Under the pieces are notes generated by a model, which ran no database searches, was not told the origin of the DNA, and saw only the letters and a list, made by a program, of their open reading frames with translations. A stretch of DNA of 64,000 nt, taken from positions 23,154,422 through 23,218,421 of the forward strand of contig CM055109.1 in NCBI GenBank assembly GCA_029204225.1, given 5' to 3'. A program made the position numbers and the translations under genes. Source of the stretch: Diphasiastrum complanatum. Its lineage: Eukaryota > Streptophyta > Lycopodiopsida > Lycopodiales > Lycopodiaceae. This document shows, piece after piece, positions 1 to 11,889 of this stretch (position 1 is its first letter; each line of letters opens with the position of its first letter).

Positions 1-957
1 TCCACAAGTTGAAGCAAGCAAGCTTAAGACTTTTTCAAGAATTCCCTTCCCTTGATGCACCACTTCTAGAAATGACAAAATTTACATCTGCTTCACGAAA
101 ACCATGTAGCAGCCAGAGTATTGCAGCATTTCACACGGACCCAAATCAACGACGATTATGCTTATCTTCTGTGATCAACCTACCAAGATAATGGGAAAGC
201 AGGTTCAAATTCAAGCAACATGCTTAAACAAAGATTCACTGCTGTTAGACTAGCTCAACAGCAAATGAAACCCACTTTCTACAAAGTGGTGCTCAAAAAC
301 ATGCAGGATCATATTTCGAAATAAACTAGACGTCAGCCTTTCATGTTATTCCAGATCAAAGTTATGGAGATAGGAAAAACACGCAAAGGGAATATGCTTT
401 AGCTAGAAATGCACCGACTTATGGTCCTTGATATGAGCTAAAGATCTCTAGTGCACTTACATCATGTAAAGCTGGGTCACTGAAAACTGGTTTGACTTGG
501 TATAGCATGGAATAATTTTATCAGCTGCAGAAATGTCTTTCAAATATTTGAACTCTGGTCTCTCTCTTGAATTTTTTTTATTGCCTTTATCTGATCTCCT
601 TCCAGAATTTGAGCTCTCTGTTCTCTCTCTCACAAAATAAATACATTGTCCTTCATCTGAACTCCTATCTTTCTCTTGCTAAACAAAATTTAAGGCTATG
701 TGTGCCCAAAGCTGTATACTTTCATCTATAAAAGCCAACAAAATCATGAAATTACCCAGCTACTCATCTAAATATATTAAAATAGCTCTGCCTGCTCCAG
801 CTGCGTCCTGTCTAACCTCAAAAATCGAGACCCATTTCCTCAATTGCTCTCCTGCACTTAATCTCATACCAAAAAAGCCATGTTATCCAATCAAATCAAT
901 ATCCTCACACATTCTCTGCAAAATCTAGCTTTCTCCCTTTCCTGAAGCAAAGCTCCT
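1..957 (-). other. Possible 5' leader and first intron of a minus-strand gene off the left edge
   Basis: No convincing coding sequence is present; the short ORFs on either strand match nothing I know. Read on the minus strand, a GA-rich leader (about 992-968) is followed by AAG|GTAGGA near 958, which resembles a splice donor, and CTTGGTAG|G near 190 resembles an acceptor. The sequence between is T-rich and non-coding, as a 5'-UTR intron would be. This is inference from composition and splice-like motifs only; it may equally be plain intergenic DNA. Confidence 0.2.
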
Positions 958-967
958 ACCTTTTTGT

Positions 968-1110
968 TCTCTCTCTCTCTCTCTCCCTCTCCATCTTAAT
1001 GGCTTGCTAAGCTTTGAACCCACCACCGTTGGATATTCTCAGAACCATTCAGATTTTGCCACGTGCAAGCATCCAAGTGGCATTGTGACACGTGTCCGTC
1101 ATCCAATTGG
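968..1110 (-). promoter_or_regulatory. Promoter-like segment with two ACGTG boxes and a GA-rich leader
   Basis: The segment holds CCACGTGC at about 1059 and the palindrome GACACGTGTC at about 1087, both of the plant G-box/ABRE type bound by bZIP and bHLH factors, plus a CCAATTGG element near 1101. On the minus strand it ends in a (GA)n run at 992-968, a common plant core-promoter or 5'-leader element. A TATATAAAT at 1155-1163 would suit a plus-strand start instead, but no gene follows on that strand. Orientation and function are inferred. Confidence 0.25.
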
Positions 1111-2080
1111 AAGGACCCAAAATATCTCTTCAAATAAGCACCACCACCCCTGGAATATATAAATTATTAATTACCGATCAAAAAATATAAATAAAAATAA
1201 GTCATTTATTTGGTATTTATTACTTTATAAATAGGATGTCCCATATTATTTTTCCATGTAAAAGAAACTACATGTATTTCGGATTTCAGGTTAAACAAAC
1301 TCAGATATTATTTTGCTTTTTTTTAATGAAATTACATTTATTTTGAATTTTCTACTCTTCTCCATTAAAAAAATGCAATAAGTATTTGGTCGCCAAAATA
1401 ACCGTTTACTAGTAAATAAATGATAAATTTAAAATAGTTGTATAAACAAAGTACCATTTGGGTCTCTTTCACACGGGGATTTATTGACCCACTTTCTATA
1501 TTAAATGGGCATTGGCATGAAGTGCTCTTTGCAAAACTTGAAGGAATAAGGTACCTACCTTAGGATAGTAGGGCAGGTTCGGCAACAAAATTTGATAAAA
1601 ATTTAAACATAATGCCGAGTGCTCATATTCTATTTTGATCTTGAAGACACTATGAGAAACAAAATGTGTAGGTGCTTCCCTCCACCAAAAATCTCAATGA
1701 GACTTTAACACCTAAGCATAAAATATTGAATGGTCACATGAACATCCAATGACTGGCTGCCACCAGGTGCATGCACTACATGGCATCTAGTAATTGGCTA
1801 TTCACGCAAACATTTATGCAAGTTGGATTACAAAAGGAAAGCCCCATTTTCCTTGGGTGTTCCTCACAACAACCCTCCTAGGGTGGAAGGCCCTTAGGGA
1901 AAGGCATCATTGCCCCTTGAAAATGCAACTTTAAAGTGTGTAGGGATCTACATATATACGAGTGGCAACTAGTATAATCTTGCTGGTATAGGTTGCATTG
2001 AAGCTTGGAATTTGACATGCACCTTTATCTTTCAAGCCTCATGCACCTTTTTTTGTTCACCTTTCACATGACACATACTT
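1111..2080. other. Intergenic, nothing recognised
   Basis: AT-rich sequence without a coding frame. On the minus strand, the stretch 1935-2040 resembles 5920-6000 (both share ATGCAACCT...AGCA...ATTATA...GTAGATC). Each copy abuts a copia fragment (2081 and 5900), so this may be the edge of an unidentified repeat. Confidence 0.3.
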
Positions 2081-2783
2081 TTAGATGGTACTCGCATCCA
2101 TCTCTTTGTGACTTGAAGAACACATCAAAAGAGAATCACCACCACCTAGATCCTCATCATTAGTAGTAAAGTTGATTTGCTTGCTACCTTCATCTTTTTG
2201 CTTCTTCAAACAATCATTAGCAAAATGCCCTTTGATTCCACAATAAAAGCATTTCAACTTAGACTTATCTTTCTTTTTGCCAAAAGATGAAGTCTCACCT
2301 TGATCTTGACCTTTAGACCACTTGCCTTTGCCTTTGCCCTTGAACTTGCCTTTGATGAACATAGCCTCCTCTTCATAATGAGATGTCGATGTAGATCCAC
2401 CTCCTCTTGATTGAAGCCTATACTCCTCATTCACAACATGAGTACTATCTTCCTCCTTTTGCAAACTTTGAAAGATTTGTCTCCTAAGAGTAAGCACTCT
2501 TGTCAACTTCCTTGAGAAGCTCATTGGTAACATTCATCTTAATCATGTCTAGAGCTCTTTTAGCTCTCTTGTCATACCTCACTTGATCTTGAGGTGCTTG
2601 AGGCCTCTCCTCCACACCTGCAACAATCTCCATCAACTCATTCATCTCCAATAAGGACTCCATCCTCACCTTCCAAGTAGAATAGTTGATTGAGGTAAGC
2701 CTATCATTGCTCTCCAACATAAATCCACCACTATGAAAGTTGCATACACATTCTCCTAACAAGGGCATTCGAGGCTTAATCAA
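2081..2783 (-). pseudogene. Ty1/copia gag fragment, decayed
   Basis: This is the remains of a copia capsid/nucleocapsid region. The upstream frame (2783-2484) carries the typical gag start (RLTSINYSTWKVRMESLL). The second frame (2533-2081) carries a basic GKGKGKW stretch and a complete CCHC zinc knuckle, CFYCGIKGHFANDC. Against the better-preserved copia at 42.0-47.9 kb, two internal blocks of capsid are missing and the two pieces are in different frames. No protease follows on the low-coordinate side, so the fragment is isolated. It cannot make a working capsid. The family assignment is secure; the exact ends are approximate. Confidence 0.8.
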
Positions 2784-3334
2784 TGGCCTTTAGACTATAG
2801 TGTTGATGAAGGGTAGTTAGCCTCGTTGCTTTGTGTGTCGAGGCCATCGATGGCTTATACAATTTTGCGTCTATTTTATTTTTGTTTGTGTGGGGACCGC
2901 ACCCCCTAATTAAATCACCAATCATCGTGTGAGGACCACACTCCCCAGTCAAGTTGCCAATGTGAAATAATTATTTGATGACAAAAATCAAAATAAAAGA
3001 GACCTTTGAATACAAATTTGTTGCTATCTAGAAATACCAATTTGGGAATTAAATTGGTGAGGAATCACCTCAAGTACTTAGTAATTAGTGGGTCACAAAT
3101 GATAGTTCAGTTAAACAGGCCTTAGAAATGGCCATAACGATGAGTTGCAAATCTTTTACAATCTTTTATGAAAATGGCTAAAATCCTAAATTTTGGAATT
3201 GTTCGGATAATTCGAGTCACTATGATCGATAATGCCACCAAAACAAATGCCCAAAATAATATGAATTTGGCCCAAACTCAAAATCCAAAAAAATCTATTT
3301 CTACTTGATGAATGACTACAAGCAACTTTTGAAC

Positions 3335-3530
3335 TTGCCTCACCCACTACATAATAGGCAAGATTTGGCTTCTCATAAAGAACCAACAAGTTCAACAACC
3401 AAGTGTTTGTTTCTAAAATTAACCAGTCACCACTACAATATAGCCAAAGCTTTGGCTATTTATAGAAAACTAACAAGTCCAACAACCGAGTATTCAATTT
3501 TAAAATTAACTAGCCAATATTGTGAATAGC
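3335..3530. repeat. Tandem repeat, about two copies of a 90-100 bp unit
   Basis: Two diverged units sit side by side. Each has a GGCTTCTCATAAAGAA / GGCTATTTATAGAAAA start, then CTAACAAGTYCAACAACC, then TTAAAATTAACYAG. Part of a third copy may precede them. The unit has no coding content. Confidence 0.6.
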
Positions 3531-4229
3531 AAGAAATTGATATATTTGTTCAAAGAAAAGAATAGTGCATTTACAATGTACTAGCATTTTTATGCACAAA
3601 TTTGCATACAATGTTAGGTCAAATCTAACCCAGAAGCACAAGGCCCCTAATATGTGAACGATAGAGGAGCATAGTTTGAGCTTGGCCTCATAGCTAGAAT
3701 TTCTCTTACCCAACCCAGCTAATCCCAATGGCATTCAAAAATACACTTTTAAACAATGCCCATACAAGTGCAACAATTTACATGATAAAATGAGGGCAAA
3801 AGGATCCTAATCAATCATAAAGTGATGGAGTTTGCACAAAGCATCAAATTGAATGCATACAAGTACTTGAAATCAAGGTGTAATTGACACATGGATAGAT
3901 GCTTAGATAATGTGGATTTAATGTGTATTCCTCATATGAGGTCTTGAAGCATCATTTTATATGAGTACAAATGGCTATTTGCCATTGGAATAGGGCCAAA
4001 AATAGCAATCTTTGCTCAATAACGAGATCTCTCCCACATGAAGGTCAAAGTTAGGGCTAATTGGCCACATTAGGTTATTGATGTTAGGTTTAGGTCTAAA
4101 AATGTTTCCGATCTGCTAGCTTCGACTGTTTTCGTGAGCATGCTACACAAGATATTATTGGATGATTCTGCTTGCCTTAAGATAGTATGTATAAAGATCT
4201 ATGTAAATCTTGATGAAATATGATGTAGA

Positions 4230-4480
4230 AATCAAGAATTTGAGTTTTTCAATACATTGTTTGCTTGTGGTGAGTTGTAGCTTCATAATATTGTCAATTT
4301 TCAATGTGTAATAGCTTATTTTAAAACTTAATTAGTTGTTAATAGGTCTTGAAAGGTTGTTGCACCTTCAAAGCTGTGTTTGATCAAAATATATGTGCCA
4401 ATGTGGAGCAATTGCCAAGATAAGCTAGAATTGTGATCTAATGGTCAAAGACAAAAATTACATCAAACTAGTCAAGCTAG
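4230..4480 (+). repeat. Dispersed repeat, copy 1 (matches 38050-38330)
   Basis: The order of motifs TTGAGTTTTTC, GGTGAGTTGTAGC, GAAAGGTTGTTGCAC and TGTTTGATCAAAATATATGTGCC is repeated in the same order and orientation near 38050-38330, with substitutions and small indels between them. This is a diverged repeat family without recognised coding capacity. Confidence 0.5.
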
Positions 4481-5059
4481 AATTGTGTAATTTCAACACT
4501 CACAATTTAGCTTGATGAGAATATTTTGGATTAATGATTAATACATGAAAAAAACAACATAATTTTCAGGTTTCAGATGTGTGGAGTGGGTATGATCACT
4601 CATCATGAAAATAATATGATTTGAGCTCCAAATTCTCAAGTGTACTAGTGAGAGCTCAACAAAGATTGTCTTCAAGATCCAAGCTCTGTCTTAAATAGGT
4701 TGTTGAATATTCATCTTGGACTAAAAAATTGAGAGTCTCCACCTCAAAATAATCATGAAAAACAGTAGCTTTCCACAAGATCCAACTTTGGTGTGAAACA
4801 CATACAACCAAAGTTTGAAATGCCACCACCTTGACTTCATCCAACAAAACAATTAACTCCAAATTGTCATCCCTTCAATAAAGATCTTCACTCCTTGGAA
4901 ATCTAAGAGTTAGTAGATCACAAGATGAGGCCTTTGAATCTTTTTTAAAAAATACAATCAAATTAGTAATGACCACTATTTCATCATCATAAGGTATAGG
5001 ATGGAAACAATGTTCATATCATCATCACCAAAGGACATTGTCAATTTTATGACATGTTT

Positions 5060-5905
5060 TCTATCAAACATAAAGTAAGATGAGTAAAGAGAGATATGAA
5101 GAAACTGATTCATCATTAATTTCTATGAAAGTAACGATCATTATAGAGCTTCCAATGCTCCATGTACTAGCAAAATGTACATTAAAATGATCAAGTCAAG
5201 GGGACGTAAAGACTTAGTGATACAACTAGAAAAAGATAATTTATGTGCTTTTGCCATAGCACATTCTTAACAAACCTTCTCCTATTTTTCCATGGATTTT
5301 TTAAGGGTGAGATCAAGCTCCTCTTTGCACATTGCTTCCATTGACCAAACATGGACATTTCCTCCTTGTCAACCATCATCATTTGGTTAGATTCAACAAA
5401 TGTGTCTAACTGGAATAATCTTTCAAATGTTATCCCTCTTGCTATGACTCTCTCATTCTTATTGATGTAACAAAAGTTGGATGAAAATTCTACAATGTAT
5501 CCATTAGCCAATAGTTGTCCAATGCTAAATAAGTTCTTTGTGATGCTAGGAATGAAAAGTATACCATCAAGCTTTGTCTTCTTGAAAGATCCAAGATACA
5601 TGGGAATGGAACCAAATCCCTCAAAAATACATTCATTATCATTTGTTGCAAAAATGGATTTAATAGGTCCTACATAGGGTTTAAAATGTGAAAAATACTC
5701 CTTTTTGCTTAACATGTGGGAACTTGCCCCACTATTGATCCACCATGGATGACACTTGATGATGAGAAACTTGACATCATGAGAGAGAGACCTCATAATC
5801 ACTTTCCTCCTCTTTTCTTATGTTGGCTTGACTTTGAACATTCTTCCTCTTGAAGCACTCTGAGGCATAATGCCCCATCTTGCTACAATAGTTTAGCGCT
5901 TCATT
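5060..5905 (-). pseudogene. Ty1/copia zinc knuckle, protease and pre-integrase fragment, decayed
   Basis: Reading from 5905 downward on the minus strand, a damaged zinc knuckle (CSKMGHYASEC, first Cys lost) leads into the aspartic protease region. The protease motif reads WINSGASSHM, so the catalytic Asp of DSG is now Asn. The linker (FGSIPMYLGS, ITKNLFSIGQLL) and a gag-pre-integrase tail with ECAMAKAHKLSF follow. The tail lies in another frame behind an in-frame stop. Weak integrase-start similarity fades near 5060. The loss of the catalytic Asp alone would inactivate it. The gag, reverse transcriptase and LTRs of this copy are absent. Confidence 0.75.
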
Positions 5906-6084
5906 TATTTCAGAAAAAAGATAGTGTAAAAAGTGTAAAGATTTAGAGATCTACAAGTGATAACTGGCTATAATGTGCTATTACAGGTTGCATTTGCTCA
6001 TGCTCATAACAAAGGGCCTTAGACACAATGCAAGTCAATTGCATCCGTATCTATGACTATGATATGCATGCTCCAAAGCCATTT

Positions 6085-6350
6085 TGTGGAGCACCCTCAT
6101 TTTTGCATACAAAAGATTTTTGATAGGATTCATTAGAGTCATGATAACGATGATGCATACAAATATATTTAGGAGCAATTCAATGCTTAAGAATATGGTA
6201 TGGTAGTATGATCTATGGTTTTCATAAAGGATGACATCACAATTGTGTCATTTTTTTAAATTCAAGAAAAATATGTTGGCACACATGTAGATACATGACC
6301 TAAGAAGAACATAATATTGTTCACCGACAAAGCATTATGCACCTGATAAG
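6085..6350 (+). repeat. Direct repeat, copy 1 of 2
   Basis: The segment recurs at 6712-6975 in the same orientation. Shared landmarks are GGAGCACCCTCATT / GGAACATCCTCATT, GGTATGGTAGTATGA, GATGACATCA and TTGGCACRCATGTA. The copies are clearly diverged, so the duplication is old. Confidence 0.6.
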
Positions 6351-6711
6351 TAGCCAATAGTCACTACTTGATGAAGAAATCATATTATATTCCTTGAACT
6401 TTTCCATAAAATGTGCCCAAGTGCTTTGCATCTATTTTTTAACCACGACAATTTCAAATTATTTGTAACCATCTACAAACTTTAGTCGAGAAGGTTGTCC
6501 ATGCCAAAATGGTTCATCAATTCTGGACATAACCATATTGCCCGTTAACATAATTATCTATAATATTTTTTGGAAGCCTTTGTAGCGATGCTTATAATAT
6601 ACTAGTACACATTTCCAAGGATTTTAAAAAATGGTAATTAATAGAAAATAATACTACCTATAATTTTAACCCTGAAAGGCTTTACTATCTATATATTTAT
6701 TAAAAAACTTC

Positions 6712-6975
6712 TTCTGGAACATCCTCATTATTTCTTAGAATTCATTTACAATCAAGATAATGATGAAGTATAAAAGAATATATTTTGGAACAATGTAATG
6801 TTTAAGGGTATGGTAGTATGACAAATGCTCTACATAAGAGATGACATCATGCTTGAGTGATTTTCTATCCAACAAAATTTAATTGGCACGCATGTATGTA
6901 CACTTGAAAAGAAAATTGTATGTGCTTTAAAAAAAAAAAAATGTGTACCTTAAACAAATATGAAACAAAGCATTT
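6712..6975 (+). repeat. Direct repeat, copy 2 of 2
   Basis: Partner of 6085-6350, offset by about 620 bp. The internal segment of about 360 bp has no primer-binding site or polypurine tract, which argues against a small TRIM retrotransposon. Confidence 0.6.
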
Positions 6976-9184
6976 CACAACTGGAAAAAAAAAATTGTAT
7001 TAGTTAGAATTCAAAAGTTTTTATTTGTCTTTATGTTGAATATAATTGTTTGTGCATCTATATTTCCAATGAGTTTAATGTATCTACATTAAGTAAAGTT
7101 AATAGAGGATCTCAATCTTGACAACGATCTACTCAAAAACTTAGAGAATATTAATTTCACTATTAAGTACAACAAGAAGTGGGTATGACGGTGTTTATGT
7201 GTAAGTTTTGATGAGAATCTTGAAATTTTCAATCATCGAGATAAACTAATAACTCTATAATGTCATACAAATTTATAGAAATTTAACATGTGATTTAAAC
7301 CTCATATTTCTAGAAGTCATTTAACAAGTTTTACACTATTGCAAAGTGACACTACTGTCATGGATATGATGATTTAGCAATTACAAATCTGCAATTGGAT
7401 GGTCTATCAATTCTTGTCTTGAATAGAATGATTTGAACTTGGGAAATTTGAGCATATATTATTATAAATTTGAGGTGATGTGATAAGTCATCATCATTTA
7501 CAAGTTACCTTTGTAGCACAATGTTAATATATTTATTCTACCTTCATACTTCTAAATATGAAAAGTTAGATGCTAGCCTCCAATATTGAAATTGAATCTA
7601 AAGTTTTAGCTTGCATGAGTATGCATTATTTGACTTGTATCTAAAGTTTGGAATAAAATAATGACACCATTATGCCTATATTTGTGAGGAGCCCTTGGAG
7701 AAACAAATGATAGATAGCCAAAATTTATTGGAATGGGGTACAATAAATATGAAGAGATTATTTGCACAAGGGGGTCAATAGCAAACAAAAATAGGTATAC
7801 ATACATGTAACATGTAAGGAAGGCCACTTAGGACCTGTAGAGAGAGGAACAAAGTAAAAGAAATAACGAAAATGATGCATAAGTCAACAACACATATTGA
7901 AATATATGATAGTACAACTACGTTGTAGCTACTGAAACCCTAACAAAGAATATTTATCTCATGATTAACATCTTTGAGGACTTGCCTAAAGTGTTGAAAA
8001 CTCTAAATCATCGTGGCTCTACTACCATGTTGGGAGTCAACATGGCTTGGATACCATGCTGAGATGTTGAGAATAGAGTAAAACGAATTCCCAAAAGTAA
8101 AAACATATTTTTGTTATTCCACAATAGTAAAGGTGACTGGTACCTTAGTATTCTAAAAGCAATATTATAGGATTGATCATCTAGACAGCTAGGTGAGTTT
8201 GATGGCCCAATTTATTTTCCAAAAGGAAACTAAAGAGAGGGATTTGATTTAAGTTTGATGTTCAAATTGCAAATCCCATTTATGTTTATTATAAGTCATA
8301 CCAAGAAAGACAAGCAAAAAATTCATGAGCTTGAGGCATTATTGAATCTAAAGAAGAGAACAAAGACTAAGAGAATGGCAGAAAGAACACATGACCAATA
8401 AATTTCAGACTTTCTCAAAAAAATTGGACTATTTTGAGGACCCCCTCCCTTCTTCCCTAACTTGAAATTCACTAAGCTTTTAATCGATGTCTAAATTCAG
8501 CAACTACGATTACCAACTGTAAATTCAAATAAAGTCACAATGTCATGACATTCTTACAGTGATGAAATTATCATCCCGCCTTATAATATTTATTCATGTC
8601 ACTTGAACGAAATTTACAATCAATAGCACCATCATGAATGAACATTATAGAAATTTGAGGTCCATAAAAACTCAAAATAGAAATTTGATCATCATTGAAA
8701 AAATGTAAACAAGTACGAACTTGATAACCCAAAAAATTCAATTTGAACATACATTTGTACAAAAAGGATTGCTTTTGAATCAAAAGCATTTGTCATGATC
8801 ATGACTATTACTACAAAATATTTGATTGCTTGCTAGTATATTACAAAACCTATGAATATGGTTGCAAACAATCGTAACCAGGACTCTTGAAAAATACCTA
8901 TAATAATAACTATAGTTACAATCATTTCTACTCATCAATATCAGCTGCACATTCATCAAATAGTTTGGACAGGTACTCCATGATGTGTTCCGCAGAGATA
9001 TCTGGAATAGTTATTGATTTCTCCACAATATGGCCATGTGTTTTAACTATTGTTTTTGCTTTTGATTTCCATGCAAAAATAGCTGCATCCACATCTATCT
9101 CTTGTGGTCCGTCATTATTTGCTGTTGGATTTTAATGCTCAGGACCAAATCCACTCGGCAATGAGCATTTTGAAAAATATTTTG

Positions 9185-9315
9185 AAGTCCGACTCCATCG
9201 ACTTTGACTTCAACATCAATTCACTCAACTTACTCCATCGACAATCGACTCTGGTGACTCCGACTTATCTGACTCCATCGACAATCGACTCCATCGACTT
9301 TTCCCTGACTAACTC
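9185..9315 (+). repeat. Minisatellite with GACTCCATCGAC core
   Basis: The motif GACTCCATCGAC and close variants (ACTCCATCGACAATCGACTC) occur about five times in 130 bp. The plus-strand ORF running through it (9104-9475) has the biased composition of the repeat and is not a supported gene. Confidence 0.6.
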
Positions 9316-9479
9316 AATTTATTCACCTCTCTCATCAAGTCAGATCAAATTCGATACATGGAAAAGTCGATCCATGTATTGTCAGACAGCATCAAGGACA
9401 ACATTGATAGTCCACCTACTTGTACATATTTTTTACTATTTACAACGACAACTATCTACTACCAGACGACTCTAATTTA

Positions 9480-9916
9480 TTATGTAGATTCAAAGTAGTG
9501 ATCACTGAACTACAATTATTAACAATTCAAGTAAATTTAGAATAAAGACTGCACCTTTAGTAGTTAGTGATCAATCTGGTTCTTATCATCTAGTTAGCAG
9601 TGATCAAGCGTCTGTGCGCGGCTTGCTCCGCTGGGATGAGCTTTTTGTGCCTCCCAGACTAGCGCACAACTTCACACTCATGTACTCTATTTTTATCAAT
9701 CAAAGAGTGCTATTTTTGTCCACACAACTATTTTAGTTCATTTGCGCATTACTAGATACTATATACATCTTGATTCCTACTGCTACGCTAACACACTTCC
9801 GATCCACAACTGTCTGTTGTAAGTTTCTACTGCTAGTATCTTAGTCCAAATATTAATTCTGGACACCCATCTCTGAATCTATTCAGATTTAGCTTCGGAT
9901 ACCCATTTTTCTGACA
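9480..9916 (+). mobile_element. 3' part of a copia LTR (left edge not defined)
   Basis: The segment ends in CTGACA directly before TGGTATCAGAGC, as a plant copia 5' LTR does. A plausible gag lies 140 bp downstream on the same strand. The left boundary is a guess because no second copy in the window fixes it. Confidence 0.45.
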
Positions 9917-9928
9917 TGGTATCAGAGC
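9917..9928 (+). promoter_or_regulatory. Primer-binding site, initiator-Met tRNA type
   Basis: TGGTATCAGAGC is complementary to the 3' end of plant initiator-Met tRNA, the usual primer for minus-strand DNA synthesis in plant copia elements. It follows an LTR end in CA and precedes gag. Confidence 0.8.
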
Positions 9929-10060
9929 GAATGGTTCAGTAATCTGCATTTCTATGCAGATTGTCAGTCTTGTTTCTACCAAGACATCGTTTTTGCAAAT
10001 GCGTAGCTAGTAGTATTTCGACATAGTTGTTTCTACCAGCAATCTCACTTTCTACACCAA

Positions 10061-10640
10061 AATGGATCCATCTTCTAATTCATCTCTAACTACCTTCTCT
10101 AGAAGTTCAAGATGAAAGTCGTACTAGTTGCCAAAGAACTGTGGGACATCGGTGATGGCACAGAGGTCAAGATTGAGGTCGATGCAAACAACATCACCAA
10201 ATGGAGACAGAGAGATGGCAAGGCATTTTTCTTGATCACTCTGAATATTAAAGACTCTCAAATCAGCCATATACGAGCTGCTCAGGTCACCCAAAATGCT
10301 TGGGACATCCTAGCAACCCTCTATGATATCAAAGATATTACATCCAAACTTCATCTGAGGAAGAAGTTCTTCACATTAAGAATGTTTGATGTAGATAGTG
10401 TTTTGAGCCATCTCAATACATTCAAAAATCTCATGGAGCAGATGACTGCAACCGGCTTAGTCATTGAAGATTCGGATGCAATAATGACTCTACTATTGAG
10501 TCTACTTGAAGCCTATGAAAATTGGGTCATGGCTATTTTGACCCAGCAGCATCTCACTCTATCAAGAGTCATCTCAATGATACTTCAAGAAGATATCAGA
10601 CAAAATGGTCCCCCCTTCATTAATGATTGTTCTTGTTAGA
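10061..10640 (+). pseudogene. Ty1/copia gag fragment, truncated
   Basis: The reading starts MDPSSNSS at 10061 but hits a stop after 17 codons, because the LDGxNYxxWK stretch usual at this position is missing. The main frame (10112-10639) resumes with MKVVLVAKELWDI and continues through the capsid helices (AWDILATLYDI, LHLRKKFFTLRM, LNTFKNLMEQM, ILQEDIRQNG), then ends in unrelated residues. No zinc knuckle, protease or pol follows. It is related to the gag of the copia element at 33.65 kb. The start choice rests on that relative and on the primer site upstream. Confidence 0.8.
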
Positions 10641-10772
10641 TTTTCATGCCCAGAATTGATCTAGATTGATCTAAATCTTGTGTAGATTGATAGATCAATT
10701 GTATCTAACATCCAATCCCTCTTGTGGATCATTTTAGGATTCATTCTTGGTCCTATTTTGCATATTTCCACA

Positions 10773-10783
10773 GTGAGGAGGGG
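10773..10783 (+). other. Polypurine-tract-like run
   Basis: GTGAGGAGGGG resembles a retrotransposon polypurine tract, the primer for plus-strand DNA synthesis, and lies 130 bp after the truncated gag. If genuine, a large internal deletion joined gag directly to the 3' end of the element. The sequence after it does not clearly match the LTR segment ending at 9916, so this is tentative. Confidence 0.3.
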
Positions 10784-10966
10784 TATTAAAAAGTGGAAAG
10801 GGGAAAAGAAAATGAGAGACTGTAAAGTAGATGAAAGTGTAAAGTAGATAGTTACATTATTGTTAGAATAATAAAGATAATGCAAAGATAAAAATGTTAT
10901 AGATAATGTAAAGATAGAAATGTAATATATAGTGTATAGTGATAATTGTATTTTAAATCTGTAATT

Positions 10967-11245
<279 letters not shown>

Positions 11246-11602
11246 GTGTGTGTTTTGCATTTTGCATTGATTTAGGATTTAGGGTGATAGATGAATAGAT
11301 AGTGCATGGTAAAAATTGAATGTTAAATTTGTAATTTGATAGAGGGAGAAAAAATTAAATACATATTGTATGATGATTTGCATTGCTAGAAAGTGAATTT
11401 TGTAATTTGTTTGAGAGCATGTTGTGCGAGAGTTCAACCTTCGAAGAGCTGGTGAACCTTCGCAGGGCATCCAAAACAAGTTTTGGACCTTCACCGACTT
11501 CTCTGAGGCCTTAAAATTATGAGAAGAAAGCCTCTGCAAAAATTTGTTTGGAACTGAGCTGGGAAAAGTGTACTTCTCCTAATACGCACTCAAATTCTCA
11601 CC

Positions 11603-11613
11603 TATATATAAGG
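11603..11613 (+). promoter_or_regulatory. TATA-box-like sequence
   Basis: TATATATAAGG lies about 280 bp upstream of an ATG at 11890, with a C/T-rich stretch between that could serve as a leader. It could drive the decayed gene-like locus downstream. This is inferred from motif and spacing only. Confidence 0.4.
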
Positions 11614-11889
11614 ACAGAATTCGAGTCATTTGACATTCAATGAAGCTTTGCCAAAATTTACACCAAATTTTTGACCTTCTTTGATTGCGATAAAAACTCT
11701 CACACACCTTTATCAACCCTCACAGCCACCTATTATATGCTCATTACCACCCTTTCCACTCTTGTTCTAACAAATTTCACCTTTTCCAATTTTTAAAGCC
11801 TTTGCCTTCGTTTTTTACACCTTTTCCTCCTTTTTGAAGGTCTTTTCGCCTTTTTCCATCTCCGTCACTACTGAACCCCATCTAACATC

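Larger units (their letters stand above)
2784..5059. other. Intergenic with small local duplications
   Basis: No recognisable gene. It contains an imperfect duplication of about 38 bp near 2886-2962 (GTGAGGACCACACTCCCC type), the tandem repeat at 3335-3530 and the dispersed repeat at 4230-4480, both listed separately. The 68-codon minus-strand ORF at 4656-4862 matches nothing I know and has no supporting context. Confidence 0.4.
5906..9180. other. Intergenic, AT-rich, with one duplicated segment
   Basis: No recognisable gene. It contains the 0.26-kb direct repeat pair described separately. Near 8021-8053 two strings resemble reversed primer-binding sites (GCTCTACTACCA and GCTTGGATACCA), followed on the plus strand by TGTTGGGAGTC and TGCTGAGATG. 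A minus-strand LTR end is therefore possible, but no gag follows on the low-coordinate side. Confidence 0.35.

Noticed and set aside
4656-4862. A 68-codon minus-strand ORF
   Set aside because: It has no recognisable motif, and its composition and length are compatible with chance.
6085-6975. TRIM retrotransposon call for the direct repeat pair
   Set aside because: No primer-binding site, polypurine tract or consistent TG...CA ends are seen.
9104-9475. A 123-codon plus-strand ORF
   Set aside because: It runs through the GACTCCATCGAC minisatellite and has the repeat's biased composition; no homology or context supports it.
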